From contig NZ_CAMLOV010000089.1 of assembly GCF_946481715.1 (NCBI RefSeq), positions 1-21,288 on the forward strand: a stretch of 21,288 bases of DNA. Reading direction: 5' to 3'. The notes under the pieces were generated by a model, which saw nothing but the letters and a program-made list of their open reading frames with translations, did not search any database and had not been told where the DNA came from. Source of the DNA: an uncultured Mucilaginibacter sp. (GTDB lineage Bacteria; Bacteroidota; Bacteroidia; Sphingobacteriales; Sphingobacteriaceae). Below are positions 13,294 to 21,288 of the stretch, piece after piece. The number at the start of each line of letters is the position of its first letter. The stretch's first letter is position 1. A program made the translations under genes and the position numbers.

Positions 13294-13875
13294 ATGAAAA
13301 AGATTAGTTTAGTGGCAATGATAGCGCTTGCAGCGTTATCATTCCAGGCATGTAACAACGCCGCAAAAGACAGCAAAGACACCGCCGACAGCGTGAACGC
13401 CGTTAAAGACAGCACTACCGATGGCAGCACAGGCATAGCCGTTGATGAAATGGATGCAAAATTTGCAACCGATGTAGCCAGTGCCGGCCTGGCCGAAGTT
13501 GCGGCAGGCAAATTGGCTGCAGAAAAAGCAACCGACCCGCAAGTAAAAGAATTTGGCAGCATGATGGTGATGGACCACACTAAAGCCAACGAAGAATTGA
13601 TGGCGATTGCCAAAACAAAAAATATTACCCTGCCTACCGCACCAGACGAAGAGCACCAGAAAAAAGCTGCCGAATTAGAAAAAAAATCGGGCAAAGAGTT
13701 TGATAAGGAATATGTGGATGCGATGGTTGATGGCCACAAAAAAGTAGCCTCTATGCTGGAGGATGCTTCTAAAAATTGCAAGGACACCGAACTGATGGCC
13801 TTCGCTACCAAAACACTGCCGGTTGTAAAAGCACACCTTGCTAAAATTGAAGCCATACAAAAAAGCCTGAAATAA
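13294..13875 (+). CDS. DUF4142 domain lipoprotein
   Basis: 193 residues. The signal MKKISLVAMIALAALSFQAC gives Cys20 as lipidation site, followed by an Asn/Lys/Asp/Thr-rich linker to about residue 50. The rest is the helical ferritin-like DUF4142 domain: FATDVASAGLAEVAAGKLAAEKATDPQVKEFGSMMVMDHTKANEEL, then a second helix pair with EYVDAMVDGHKKVASMLEDASKNCKD and LPVVKAHLAKIEAIQ. The function of DUF4142 is unknown; some members appear in stress regulons. The start is the ATG in CAAAATG at 13294. A strong terminator follows directly. An open frame on the opposite strand is a shadow of this gene. Confidence 0.9.
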   Translation: MKKISLVAMIALAALSFQACNNAAKDSKDTADSVNAVKDSTTDGSTGIAVDEMDAKFATDVASAGLAEVAAGKLAAEKATDPQVKEFGSMMVMDHTKANEELMAIAKTKNITLPTAPDEEHQKKAAELEKKSGKEFDKEYVDAMVDGHKKVASMLEDASKNCKDTELMAFATKTLPVVKAHLAKIEAIQKSLK

Positions 13876-13896
13876 GCTTTGCTTTATATTATTTTG

Positions 13897-13927
13897 AAGG
13901 GAGGGGCGTTTGCCTCTCCTTTTTTTG
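13897..13927 (+). terminator. Rho-independent terminator after the DUF4142 gene
   Basis: An 11-bp stem (13897-13907 with 13912-13922, two G-T wobbles) closes over loop GTTT. Its GC-rich core GGAGGGGC/GCCTCTCC is followed by a T run (13920-13926). Confidence 0.88.
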
Positions 13928-13936
13928 TGCCCGCCG

Positions 13937-13968
13937 GTTGCGTAAAGCGGCTTAAATGAATAATTTAG
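13937..13968 (+). promoter_or_regulatory. Possible promoter of the metzincin-like protease
   Basis: GTTG (13937-13940), 20 bases, then TAATTTAG (13961-13968), one base off TAnnTTTG. The leader would be about 15 bases. Confidence 0.45.
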
Positions 13969-13989
13969 GCAGATAAAACCGCCGACCTC

Positions 13990-16419
13990 ATGAAAAAACA
14001 TTTACTGATCCTTTTTCTGCTTTTACTCGCTGCCCCAATTTTAAAAGCCCAAAACATCCAAACTAAAACACAAGGCTTTACCAAATACGGCGGCTACTTT
14101 AATTTTTACTGGGACGAGAAAGCCGGAAAAGTTTATTTGGAGATAGATAAATTAAACCAGGAGTTTTTATATGTAAACTCCCTCCCCGCCGGCGTTGGCT
14201 CTAACGACCTGGGATTAGACCGCGGGCAAATTGGCGATACCCGTATTGTAAAATTCATCAAAATTGGCCCAAAAGTGCTGCTAATACAGCCCAACTACAA
14301 TTTTAGGGCAGTAAGCAATAATGCAGACGAGCGTAAATCTGTAGAGGAGGCCTTTGCACAATCGGCTATCTGGGGTACCACTGTAGTAGCCGATGATGGC
14401 AATAAAGTACTGGTAGACCTTACGCCACTTTTGCTGCGAGACAACCACCACCTTGCCGATAGGCTTGGCGATAACGGGCAGGGCAATTTCAGTGCAGATG
14501 AAAGCCGTTCTGCAGTGTACCTCCCCAACACCAAAAGCTTCCCCGATAATACAGAGTTTGAAGCCATTATTACCCTGGCAGGAAAAGCCAGCGGCGCTGA
14601 GATCGGTTCGGTAACGCCGGATGCTAATGCGATAACCGTACGCATGCATCAATCTTTTATAAAACTGCCCGACGATAATTATAAACCCCGCAAGTTTGAT
14701 ACCCGGTCGGGTTACTTTGGCATCGAGTATATGGATTTTGCCACGCCAATTGGCGACCCTATTGTAAAACGGCTGCTGAGCAGGCACCGCCTGGAGAAAA
14801 AAGATCCCTCGGCAGTACTGAGCGAGCCTGTAAAACCCATTGTATACTATGTAGACCGTGGCGCACCCGAGCCCGTACGCAGCGCGTTAATGGAAGGCGC
14901 AAGTTGGTGGAACCAGGCATTTGAAGCCGCTGGCTATAAGAATGCCTTCATTGTGAAGCTTCTCCCCGAGGATGCCGACCCCATGGATATCCGTTATAAC
15001 ATTATCCAATGGATCCACCGCTCCACACGGGGTTGGTCGTACGGGGCATCCATAAACGACCCGCGCACGGGTGAAATTATCAAGGGGCAGGTGTCCTTAG
15101 GTTCGCTGCGCGACAGGCAGGACTTTTTAATTGCCGAAGGCTTGCTGCAACCTTATGAAGACGGCAAACCCGTAAGCGATAAAATGCTGCAGCTGGCTTT
15201 GGCAAGGCTACGCCAGTTAGCAGCACACGAAGTTGGGCACACGCTTGGCTTGCAACATAATTTTACCGCCAGTGTAAACGATAGGGCATCGGTAATGGAT
15301 TACCCGCCACCCGTAGTTAGCCTTAATGCCGATGGCACGATAGACGTTAGCAAAGCCTACAAAACCGAAATTGGCGGTTACGATAAACGCGCGATATTGT
15401 ACGGCTACCAGGATTTTGCAAAAGGCACTAACGAGGATGATGCGCTGAAAGCCATTATTACCGAAACCATTAAACAAGGATACCTGTACATTTCCGACGA
15501 AGATGCACGCCCTGCCGGCAGCGCGCACCCGCAGGCCCACCTTTGGGATAGTGGCAATAATGCTGCCGACGAGTTGAACAGGCTGATGGCATTGCGCAAG
15601 CAAGTAATCAACAATTTTTCGGCTAAAGCTATAAGGCAGGATGCCCCAATGGCTACATTGGAAGAAGTTTTGGTGCCGATGTACCTTATCCACCGCTATC
15701 AAACCGAAGCTGCATCAAAAATGCTGGGTGGCTTGTATTATAGCTTCGCCCTAAAAAATGACGGGCAAACCATCACTAAATTTGTACCGCCTGCCGAACA
15801 ATGGAAAGCTTTTGATGCCTTAATGGGCACGCTAAAACCGGATGCGCTGGCACTGCCCGAAAAACTGATTGCCATGGTACCGCCGCGCCCCACAGGCTAT
15901 CCGCGTACCAGAGAAACCTTTAAATCGCGCACCGGGGTAACGTTCGACCCAATGGCCGCGGCAGAATCTGCTGCGGGTACCACGCTTTCTTTTATGTTAA
16001 ACCCCGAACGGGCAGCAAGGTTGATAGAATACCAATCGCGCGATAATACCCAACCCGGTTTATTACCTGTATTGAACAAATTAGTTGCCCAAACCTGGAA
16101 AGCACCGCAACCCCTCGGCTACAAAGGCGAGTTGCAACGGCTGGTGAATAATTTAACGCTGAAACAGATATTGCAGTTAGCCGCCAATACCAATGGCGCC
16201 GAAAACGTGCGTAGTATTGCCTTGCTGCAAATCGACGAAATGAAAAAATGGATGCAAATCGCTATGCAGACAGCAACAGATAGCCGTAAAGCAAATCTGC
16301 TGTTCGGTTTATCGCAAATCAGCCAGTTTGAGAAAACACCGGATAAATTCCAACCTGCAAAACCATTGGCCATGCCCGATGGTTCGCCAATTGGTGCGGA
16401 TGAGGATATGGCTTATTAA
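13990..16419 (+). CDS. Exported zinc-dependent metalloprotease, DUF5117/metzincin type
   Basis: 809 residues with a signal peptide, MKKHLLILFLLLLAAPILKAQ, cut probably after KAQ. The N-terminal part (GGYFNFYWDEKAGKVYLEID, LNQEFLYVNSLPAGVGSNDLGLDRGQIG) matches the DUF5117 domain found ahead of these proteases. The catalytic motif HEVGHTLGLQH at residues 413-423 supplies three His ligands and Glu414. It is followed by a Met-turn, SVMDYPPP with Met436, so the fold is metzincin-like. RPTGYPRTRETFKSRTG and a helical C-terminal region complete the usual layout. It acts outside the cytoplasm; substrate unknown. The gene stands alone with its own likely promoter. Confidence 0.9.
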   Translation: MKKHLLILFLLLLAAPILKAQNIQTKTQGFTKYGGYFNFYWDEKAGKVYLEIDKLNQEFLYVNSLPAGVGSNDLGLDRGQIGDTRIVKFIKIGPKVLLIQPNYNFRAVSNNADERKSVEEAFAQSAIWGTTVVADDGNKVLVDLTPLLLRDNHHLADRLGDNGQGNFSADESRSAVYLPNTKSFPDNTEFEAIITLAGKASGAEIGSVTPDANAITVRMHQSFIKLPDDNYKPRKFDTRSGYFGIEYMDFATPIGDPIVKRLLSRHRLEKKDPSAVLSEPVKPIVYYVDRGAPEPVRSALMEGASWWNQAFEAAGYKNAFIVKLLPEDADPMDIRYNIIQWIHRSTRGWSYGASINDPRTGEIIKGQVSLGSLRDRQDFLIAEGLLQPYEDGKPVSDKMLQLALARLRQLAAHEVGHTLGLQHNFTASVNDRASVMDYPPPVVSLNADGTIDVSKAYKTEIGGYDKRAILYGYQDFAKGTNEDDALKAIITETIKQGYLYISDEDARPAGSAHPQAHLWDSGNNAADELNRLMALRKQVINNFSAKAIRQDAPMATLEEVLVPMYLIHRYQTEAASKMLGGLYYSFALKNDGQTITKFVPPAEQWKAFDALMGTLKPDALALPEKLIAMVPPRPTGYPRTRETFKSRTGVTFDPMAAAESAAGTTLSFMLNPERAARLIEYQSRDNTQPGLLPVLNKLVAQTWKAPQPLGYKGELQRLVNNLTLKQILQLAANTNGAENVRSIALLQIDEMKKWMQIAMQTATDSRKANLLFGLSQISQFEKTPDKFQPAKPLAMPDGSPIGADEDMAY

Positions 16420-16432
16420 TAATTAAACAAAA

Positions 16433-16448
16433 GCCGCTATCTTGCGGC
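16433..16448 (+). terminator. Weak hairpin between protease and Gfo/Idh genes
   Basis: GCCGC (16433-16437) pairs with GCGGC (16444-16448) over loop TATCTT. There is no T run after it, so it is at most a weak terminator. The same bases include TATCTTGC, resembling a -7 element. Confidence 0.3.
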
Positions 16449-16463
16449 GTTTAAATAAAAAAC

Positions 16464-17480
16464 ATGGCAGCACCAATTGTAACAGGGTTAATGGCCTACG
16501 GCATGTCGGGCAGGATATTTCATGCTCCCTTCATCCATACTAATCCCGGCTTTACGTTAAAGGGGATTGTTGAACGAAGCCAAAAAAAGGCATCTTCAGT
16601 TTATCCGGATATCATCAGCTACAACAGTATTGATGAACTGCTAAACGACGAAGAGGTTGAGCTCATCATTGTAAACACACCCAGCAACCTGCACCTGGAG
16701 CATGCCATAAAAGCCCTGCGTGCCGGCAAGCACGTACTGGTAGAAAAACCCGCTGCAGCTACAGCGGCACAGGTAAAGGAGTTATTTGATGTTGGCCGCG
16801 AAACCGGCAAGCATGTAATGATCTACCAAAACCGCCGGTACGATAGTGGATTTATATCGACTAAAAAGATGATAGAAAGCGGCCGTTTGGGTACCTTGCA
16901 GGAGGTGATCTTTCGTTTAGACCGTTATAAAATGCAGATAAATGCAAAAGCATTTAAAGAAACCAAAGAAACTCCGGCCAACGGCCTGGTGTATGACCTT
17001 GGCGCACATTTGGTTGATAATGCTATCGCTTTATTTGGCCGGCCCTTGTCGTTCCATAAAACTACCGGCATTTATCGCGAAGGTTCGGAAGTGCCTGATT
17101 ATTTCCATTTCCATTTAACTTTCCCTAACCAGTTAAATGTATTTTTAACTTCGGGCCTGCTTATAGCCCAGGAGCAGCCCGGCTTTATTGTGAACGGTAC
17201 CTTAGGCAGTTTTGTAAAGGCCCGTACCGACGTTCAGGAGGCCCAATTGGATAAAGGCATGATGCCAACCGATACTGGTTATGGCATAGAACCCGAAGGC
17301 AGCGAAGGAACGTTCACCACCGTTGACGTGGATAATGTAAAGAGCACCGGGAAGATTCCCTCAGATAAAGGCGACTATATGCAAATATTTGATGCGGTGC
17401 ATCATACAATACGCAATAATGCGTTATTCCCTGTAACAGAAGAACATATTGCCTGGCAGTTAGAAATGCTGGAAGCTTAA
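16464..17480 (+). CDS. Gfo/Idh/MocA family oxidoreductase
   Basis: 338 residues. The N-terminal Rossmann part has GLMAYGMSGRIFHAPFI, the dinucleotide-binding loop of the YdgJ-like subgroup, and EKPAA at 94-98, the hallmark EKP motif. The C-terminal substrate domain has YDLGAHLVDNAIALFG with His182, the expected catalytic position. These NAD(P)-dependent enzymes oxidise or reduce sugars, inositols or related compounds in the cytoplasm; the substrate cannot be told. The start is the ATG at 16464. The next gene, a thioredoxin-fold lipoprotein, starts 32 bases downstream and may be co-transcribed. Confidence 0.92.
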   Translation: MAAPIVTGLMAYGMSGRIFHAPFIHTNPGFTLKGIVERSQKKASSVYPDIISYNSIDELLNDEEVELIIVNTPSNLHLEHAIKALRAGKHVLVEKPAAATAAQVKELFDVGRETGKHVMIYQNRRYDSGFISTKKMIESGRLGTLQEVIFRLDRYKMQINAKAFKETKETPANGLVYDLGAHLVDNAIALFGRPLSFHKTTGIYREGSEVPDYFHFHLTFPNQLNVFLTSGLLIAQEQPGFIVNGTLGSFVKARTDVQEAQLDKGMMPTDTGYGIEPEGSEGTFTTVDVDNVKSTGKIPSDKGDYMQIFDAVHHTIRNNALFPVTEEHIAWQLEMLEA

Positions 17481-17512
17481 TAATTTAACCCCCTGTTTCG
17501 CTTAACTTAAAA

Positions 17513-17986
17513 ATGAAGAAATTACTATTCGCCATTACCCTGCTCATCGCCGCAGGATGCTCAAAAGCCCAGCCCCCGGTAATTGCGCCTTACAAAATGC
17601 TAAAACTGGATAACACCTGGACCACCCCTGCCGACCTGAAAAAGGATAAGCCTGTAATGCTCATTTATTTCGCGCCGGATTGCAGCCATTGCCAAAAGCT
17701 TATTTATGATATGAAGCCGGTGATGAAAAGCTTTAAGGATATCCAGGTGGTGATGATCACCTTTACCGATATCCGGATGGTGAAGACCTTTAATGAAGAT
17801 TTTGGATTGTCGGCTTACAAGAACTTTACGCTGGGTACCGAAGGGTATACCTATACGGTACAAAAATATTACCAGATGAAAACCACGCCTTATATTGCCA
17901 TCTACGGTAAAGACGGGCATTTGGTGCAGGCATTTGAAAAAGTGCCACCTATTCCTGAGTTGGTTGCAGCGGTGAAGAAGGCGTAA
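17513..17986 (+). CDS. Thioredoxin-fold lipoprotein
   Basis: 157 residues. MKKLLFAITLLIAAGC is a lipoprotein signal with Cys16. The mature part is thioredoxin-like: PVMLIYFAPDCSHCQKLIYDM holds the redox CxxC (Cys57, Cys60) and KTTPYIAIYGKDGHLV carries the cis-Pro loop. It probably acts in the periplasm or at the outer membrane as a thiol-disulfide oxidoreductase (TlpA/ResA-like); partner unknown. It follows the Gfo/Idh gene by 32 bases. Downstream lies a MITE-like repeat, then a bidirectional terminator shared with sdhB. Confidence 0.88.
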   Translation: MKKLLFAITLLIAAGCSKAQPPVIAPYKMLKLDNTWTTPADLKKDKPVMLIYFAPDCSHCQKLIYDMKPVMKSFKDIQVVMITFTDIRMVKTFNEDFGLSAYKNFTLGTEGYTYTVQKYYQMKTTPYIAIYGKDGHLVQAFEKVPPIPELVAAVKKA

Positions 17987-18002
17987 GCCCTATAATTTCC
18001 GC

Positions 18003-18143
18003 TGTCATTCCGACGGACGCGCAGCGACGAGAAACTATCTATTGAACGCAGTGAAAAATCTTGTTAGATATGCAAAGCCACTATGCAAATCCGCTCAGCA
18101 TATCCAACAAGATATCTCCCTCGTACCTCGGTTCGATATGACA
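18003..18143. repeat. MITE/REP-like palindromic intergenic element, 141 bp
   Basis: Ends are inverted: TGTCATTCCGA (18003-18013) against TCGATATGACA (18133-18143). Inside, ATCTTGTTAGATATGC (18058-18073) is inverted at 18098-18113 with one mismatch. The left arm has an extra stretch (about 18031-18057) including GAACGCAGTGAAA. The TGTCATTCCGA end resembles dispersed intergenic elements I associate with Bacteroidota genomes. There is no coding potential, so it would move only with help in trans, if at all. Confidence 0.75.
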
Positions 18144-18153
18144 ACGTGGTTAA

Positions 18154-18198
18154 TAAACAAAAATCCCCGGCTGCAATGCACCCGGGGATTTTTGTTTA
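18154..18198. terminator. Bidirectional terminator between thioredoxin-like gene and sdhB
   Basis: A 17-bp perfect stem (18154-18170 with 18182-18198) has GC core ATCCCCGG/CCGGGGAT flanked by A run on the left and T run on the right, so it works on both strands. The loop itself holds TGC/GCA (18172-18174/18178-18180). It serves the converging genes on each side. Confidence 0.92.
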
Positions 18199-18216
18199 AT
18201 TAATATTCTCCTAAAA

Positions 18217-19005
18217 TTATTCCCCGCCGGCATGGTCATGCACGCCTTCTTCGCGGAATAGTTTAGCGCTGTAGTAATCGTTATTCATCCGGCCGATGTT
18301 CATCAGGGTGATCTCTTTAGGGCATTCTGCTTCGCAGGCGCCGGTATTGGTACAGTTACCAAAGCCTTCTTCGTCCATTTGGGCAACCATGGCTTGTACA
18401 CGGCTGTAACGCTCGGGCTGGCCTTGCGGCAATAAACCCAACTGGGTAATTTTTGCAGATACAAACAACATGGCCGATGCATTTTTACATGCTGCAACGC
18501 AAGCGCCGCAACCAATACAGGTAGCAGAGTTGAAAGCCTCATCAGCAACCACTTTAGGGATCAGTATTGCGTTAGCATCCTGCGCACCACCGGTATTAAC
18601 CGAGATGAAGCCACCGGCTTGTTGAATCCTGTCGAACGCCGAACGGTCTGTACCCAAATCCTTAATTACCGGGAAAGCCGCCGAGCGCCATGGCTCGATA
18701 GTGATGGTTTCGCCATCTTTAAACGTACGCATGTGCAGCTGGCAGGTAGTAATTGCCTTTTTTGGCCCATGCGGATGGCCGTTAATATATAAAGAGCACG
18801 ACCCGCAGATCCCTTCACGGCAATCGTGGTCGAAATAAATAGGCTCTTCGTTCTTTTTGGTAAGGCTTTCGTTCACCACATCCAGCATTTCCAGGAACGA
18901 CATATCCTCAGAAATACCTTCTGCCTTATAGGTAACAAATTTACCTGCCGTTTGTGAATTTTTTTGGCGCCATACTTTCAGCGTCAGATTCATGTTTCCG
19001 CTCAT
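18217..19005 (-). CDS. sdhB: Succinate dehydrogenase/fumarate reductase iron-sulfur subunit
   Basis: 262 residues. The [2Fe-2S] ligands are Cys62, Cys67, Cys70 ([10 protein letters not shown]) and Cys88. The [4Fe-4S] and [3Fe-4S] clusters use [11 protein letters not shown] (Cys163, 166, 169, 173) and [11 protein letters not shown] (Cys218, 224, 228). All ligands are present, so the protein should be functional. It passes electrons from the flavoprotein SdhA to the membrane quinone site. The start at 19005 ([10 protein letters not shown]) is used; Met5 is an alternative. sdhA lies upstream, but 521 bases away instead of next to it because an S23-type gene and repeats intervene. A strong terminator follows. 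Confidence 0.95.
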   Translation of the reverse strand: MSGNMNLTLKVWRQKNSQTAGKFVTYKAEGISEDMSFLEMLDVVNESLTKKNEEPIYFDHDCREGICGSCSLYINGHPHGPKKAITTCQLHMRTFKDGETITIEPWRSAAFPVIKDLGTDRSAFDRIQQAGGFISVNTGGAQDANAILIPKVVADEAFNSATCIGCGACVAACKNASAMLFVSAKITQLGLLPQGQPERYSRVQAMVAQMDEEGFGNCTNTGACEAECPKEITLMNIGRMNNDYYSAKLFREEGVHDHAGGE

Positions 19006-19012
19006 TTCTTTT

Positions 19013-19085
19013 AGATTTGAGATGTGAGATATGAGATATGAGATTAGGACTTTTGCAGTCTCGTCACATATCTAAAATCTTACGT
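19013..19085. repeat. Heptad-repeat hairpin (family C), between S23-type gene and sdhB
   Basis: The better arm has ATTTGAG (19015), ATGTGAG (19022), ATATGAG (19029) and ATATGAG (19036) in phase. The other arm (about 19060-19085, CTCGTCACATATCT then AAAATCTTACGTCT) is a decayed inverted copy. 19013-19046 matches 19446-19479 at 31 of 34 bases in direct orientation. Confidence 0.8.
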
Positions 19086-19439
19086 CTATTTACTTAGCTT
19101 TTGTTGAAATGAGTAATTCATCTTCTGCAGTTCATCAATCTGCTTTAATAAATCACCCAGAATATCCTCATTTAATAAACTCAATTTGTTTGAGATAATC
19201 AGTTGCGTTTGCACCTCGTACGAAGATCCGTTTGCTATGCCCAAAAAATGGCAAAACTCTTTATTTGAGTTTCGCCCTGCACCTTCCGAAATATTCGAAG
19301 GGATAGAAACAGCTGCACGGCGTAACTGGCTCGTCAAGCCGAAACGCTCGTCTGAAGGGTAAGTTGATGTTACTTTATATACATCTACGGCAAGGTCTAT
19401 TGCCTTGTTCCATATCTTTAATTCCTTCAGATTGTGCAT
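19086..19439 (-). CDS. S23/IVP-type four-helix bundle protein inserted between sdhA and sdhB
   Basis: 117 residues from ATG 19439, the usual family length. An in-frame ATG at 19502 would translate through the repeat and is rejected. MHNLKELKIWNKAIDLAVDVYKVTSTYP, then FGLTSQLRRAAVSIPSNISEGAGR (34-56), the family hallmark, and EFCHFLGIANGSSYEVQTQL. Known relatives are encoded by intervening sequences of 23S rRNA (Leptospira, Coxiella) and include Avd of diversity-generating retroelements; they bind nucleic acid. Here there is no reverse transcriptase or rRNA. The gene separates sdhA and sdhB and is flanked by near-identical heptad repeats, suggesting that the unit is mobile or recently duplicated. 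Its function here is unknown. Confidence 0.9.
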   Translation of the reverse strand: MHNLKELKIWNKAIDLAVDVYKVTSTYPSDERFGLTSQLRRAAVSIPSNISEGAGRNSNKEFCHFLGIANGSSYEVQTQLIISNKLSLLNEDILGDLLKQIDELQKMNYSFQQKLSK

Positions 19440-19445
19440 CTCATT

Positions 19446-19528
19446 GGATTTGAGATATGAGATATGAGATGTGAGATTAAATAAAACCAGTTTCGGTCTC
19501 AAATCTCATATCTCAAATCTCACATCTT
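19446..19528. repeat. Heptad-repeat hairpin (family C), between sdhA and S23-type gene
   Basis: Left arm ATTTGAG (19448), ATATGAG (19455), ATATGAG (19462), ATGTGAG (19469); right arm CTCAAAT (19498), CTCATAT (19505), CTCAAAT (19512), CTCACAT (19519). The arms are well-preserved inverted copies around a loop of about 20 bases. The array runs directly into the sdhA stop codon (19527-19529), leaving no separate spacer. Confidence 0.88.
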
Positions 19529-21288
19529 ATTTATAGCTTCGTTGTGATAACTTAACGTTCTCAAAGATTAACTCTTCTTTGTGCAATTCTTCCTCCTGGT
19601 CCTCGCCTTTAAACTCCCATGCCGATACGAATGCGAAGTTATCGTCATCCCTCAGCGCTTCGCCTTCCGGTGTTTGCGATTCTAAACGGAAGTGGCCACC
19701 GCATGATTCGCGGCGCGCTAAAGCGTCGGTTACCATCAGTTCGCCCAGTTCTATAAAGTCGGCTACGCGGCCGGCTCTTTCCAGCGCGGCGTTCACCTCA
19801 TCGTTTTCGCCTGTTACTATCGCATTCTTCCAGAAATCGGCTTTCAAAGCTTTTATCAAAGCCTTTGCATGTGTCAACCCTTCTTCGGTACGTGCCATGC
19901 CGCAATATTCCCACATAATGTGGCCAAGTTCGCGGTGGTATTCCACCACTGTTTTGTTGCCTTTTAGCGCAAGCAGTTTGTTGTTGTAGGCAATAACTTC
20001 CTGTTTGGTTTTTTCGAAAGCCGGGTGGTTTTTATCAACCGGTTTTGGGCCGATGGTAGCAAGGTAATCGCCCAGGGTGTATGGGATAACAAAGTAACCA
20101 TCAGATAAACCCTGCATCAGTGCAGATGCACCCAGGCGGTTTGCACCGTGGTCGCTAAAGTTACACTCGCCCATGGCATAAAGGCCCGGTACGTTGGTGC
20201 TTAAGTTATAATCAACCCAAAGCCCGCCCATGGTATAGTGTACCGCCGGGTAAATGCGCATAGGTTGTTTGTACGGGTTCTCGTCGGTAATTTGATAGTA
20301 CATATCAAACAGGTTACCATATTTCGCACGTACGGTATCTTCGCCAAGGCGTTGTATAGCTTCCGCAAAATCAAGATAAACGGCTAAGCCGGTAGTACCA
20401 ACACCACGGCCCTCGTCGCTCATTTCTTTGGCGTTACGCGATGCCACATCGCGCGGCACCAGGTTACCGAATGACGGGTATTTACGTTCTAAGAAGTAAT
20501 CCCTGTCTTCTTCTTTAACCTGTGCGGCAGTAATTTCTTTTGTTTGAAGTTTTTTAGCAACCTCTACCGTTTTTGGTGCCCAAACGCGCCCATCGTTACG
20601 TAACGACTCCGACATCAGCGTAAGCTTGCTCTGGTGGTCGCCGGTAACCGGGATACAGGTTGGGTGTATTTGCGTATAGCAAGGGTTGGCAAAGAATGCA
20701 CCACGTTTGTGTGCGCGCCATGCTGCCGTTACATTGCTGCCAATGGCATTGGTAGATAGGTAGAATACGTTACCGTAACCGCCTGTTGCCAACAACACCG
20801 CGTGGCCTGCATGCGTTTCAATCTCGCCTGTTTTTAGGTTACGGGTAACAATACCCTTTGCCTGGCCGTCAACCAAAACAACATCCAGCATTTCGGTACG
20901 GGTGTACATTTTCACCTTCCCTAAATGGATCTGGCGGTTTAGGGCCGAGTAAGCGCCTAATAACAATTGCTGCCCTGTTTGGCCACGTGCGTAAAACGTA
21001 CGCGATACCTGCGAACCACCAAAAGAACGGTTATCCAGCAAGCCGCCGTATTCGCGGGCAAAGGGTACGCCCTGTGCCACGCACTGGTCTATAATATTTA
21101 CCGATACCTCTGCCAGGCGGTACACGTTGCCTTCGCGGGCACGGTAGTCTCCGCCTTTAATGGTATCGTAAAACAAACGGTAAACGCTGTCGCCGTCGTT
21201 TTGGTAATTTTTTGCTGCATTTATACCGCCTTGTGCTGCAATAGAGTGCGCACGGCGCGGGCTATCCTGGAAACAAAACGACTTAACG
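19527..21288 (-). CDS. sdhA: Succinate dehydrogenase/fumarate reductase flavoprotein subunit (N-terminus off window)
   Basis: 586 residues are visible, open to the window edge. A TTG at 21176 is only an internal Leu: the frame continues upstream as [19 protein letters not shown], the conserved FAD-side segment with the His that binds flavin in the family. Other marks are [34 protein letters not shown], the catalytic-region [18 protein letters not shown] and [21 protein letters not shown]. It oxidises succinate to fumarate (or the reverse). The GxGxxG FAD motif and any sdhC lie beyond the edge. The stop abuts a heptad-repeat hairpin. Confidence 0.96.
   Translation of the reverse strand, partial: VKSFCFQDSPRRAHSIAAQGGINAAKNYQNDGDSVYRLFYDTIKGGDYRAREGNVYRLAEVSVNIIDQCVAQGVPFAREYGGLLDNRSFGGSQVSRTFYARGQTGQQLLLGAYSALNRQIHLGKVKMYTRTEMLDVVLVDGQAKGIVTRNLKTGEIETHAGHAVLLATGGYGNVFYLSTNAIGSNVTAAWRAHKRGAFFANPCYTQIHPTCIPVTGDHQSKLTLMSESLRNDGRVWAPKTVEVAKKLQTKEITAAQVKEEDRDYFLERKYPSFGNLVPRDVASRNAKEMSDEGRGVGTTGLAVYLDFAEAIQRLGEDTVRAKYGNLFDMYYQITDENPYKQPMRIYPAVHYTMGGLWVDYNLSTNVPGLYAMGECNFSDHGANRLGASALMQGLSDGYFVIPYTLGDYLATIGPKPVDKNHPAFEKTKQEVIAYNNKLLALKGNKTVVEYHRELGHIMWEYCGMARTEEGLTHAKALIKALKADFWKNAIVTGENDEVNAALERAGRVADFIELGELMVTDALARRESCGGHFRLESQTPEGEALRDDDNFAFVSAWEFKGEDQEEELHKEELIFENVKLSQRSYK

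Noticed and set aside
13287..13856. 189-residue open frame on the minus strand opposite the DUF4142 gene
   Set aside because: It is Ser/Ala/Phe-rich and has no domain; the plus-strand frame has a lipoprotein signal, a recognised domain and a terminator.
19439..19502. Upstream ATG at 19502 as start of the S23-type gene
   Set aside because: It would translate the heptad repeat; homologous proteins of this family start like MHNLKELKIW at 19439.
19013..19528. Diversity-generating retroelement (S23 proteins resemble Avd)
   Set aside because: No reverse transcriptase, template repeat or variable repeat is present in the window.
19446..19528. CRISPR array
   Set aside because: Units are 7 bases long in immediate tandem with inverted halves; there are no spacers and no cas genes.
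21176..21178. TTG as start of sdhA
   Set aside because: The frame stays open to the window edge and encodes conserved SdhA residues upstream, so this is an internal Leu.

Overview
The window looks like chromosomal DNA of a Bacteroidota bacterium, most likely family Sphingobacteriaceae (Mucilaginibacter or Pedobacter-like). This is inferred from several signs: TAnnTTTG-type -7 promoter elements with TTG about 18-20 bases upstream, few Shine-Dalgarno sequences, an S16 protein with a long Lys/Ala/Glu tail, fused E1 alpha/beta dehydrogenase, DUF4142 and metzincin-type exported proteins, and heptanucleotide intergenic hairpins. GC content looks moderate. No rRNA, tRNA, CRISPR, integrase or transposase was seen.

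Layout. Positions 1-817 (minus) hold the N-terminal part of a multi-PAS sensor protein cut by the window edge. Next come rpsP-rimM (plus), a lipoprotein gene convergent with rimM with no spacer, and a LutB-like Fe-S protein coupled to a dihydrofolate-reductase-fold protein. A DUF4198 exported protein lies divergent from a fused 2-oxoacid dehydrogenase E1. A small unknown gene overlaps a zeta-toxin-like kinase by one base (possible toxin-antitoxin pair), followed by a convergent SprT-like metalloprotein gene with a TTG start. The minus strand then carries a small Cys-motif protein, feoB and feoA (ferrous iron uptake), and an overlapping trio gcvH, vanZ-like and a 44-residue lipoprotein. The plus strand continues with a DUF4142 lipoprotein, an exported metzincin-like protease, a Gfo/Idh/MocA oxidoreductase and a thioredoxin-fold lipoprotein. 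The right end (minus) is sdhA (partial) and sdhB, split by a small S23-type four-helix-bundle gene.

Most genes are housekeeping: translation (S16, RimM), central metabolism (succinate dehydrogenase, E1, glycine cleavage H), and iron import. The accessory layer is the more interesting part. An S23-family gene sits between sdhA and sdhB and is bracketed by near-identical heptad-repeat hairpins in direct orientation, so it looks like an inserted cassette of about 433 bp. Heptad arrays of unrelated sequence but the same architecture (period 7, inverted halves, often abutting stop codons) occur after rpsP and between the DHFR-like and DUF4198 genes. A separate 141-bp palindromic MITE/REP-like unit lies at 18003-18143. 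The zeta-like pair has a near-perfect palindrome centred on its start codon, and feoA has a perfect 9-8-9 inverted repeat between its promoter and start codon, probably an operator.
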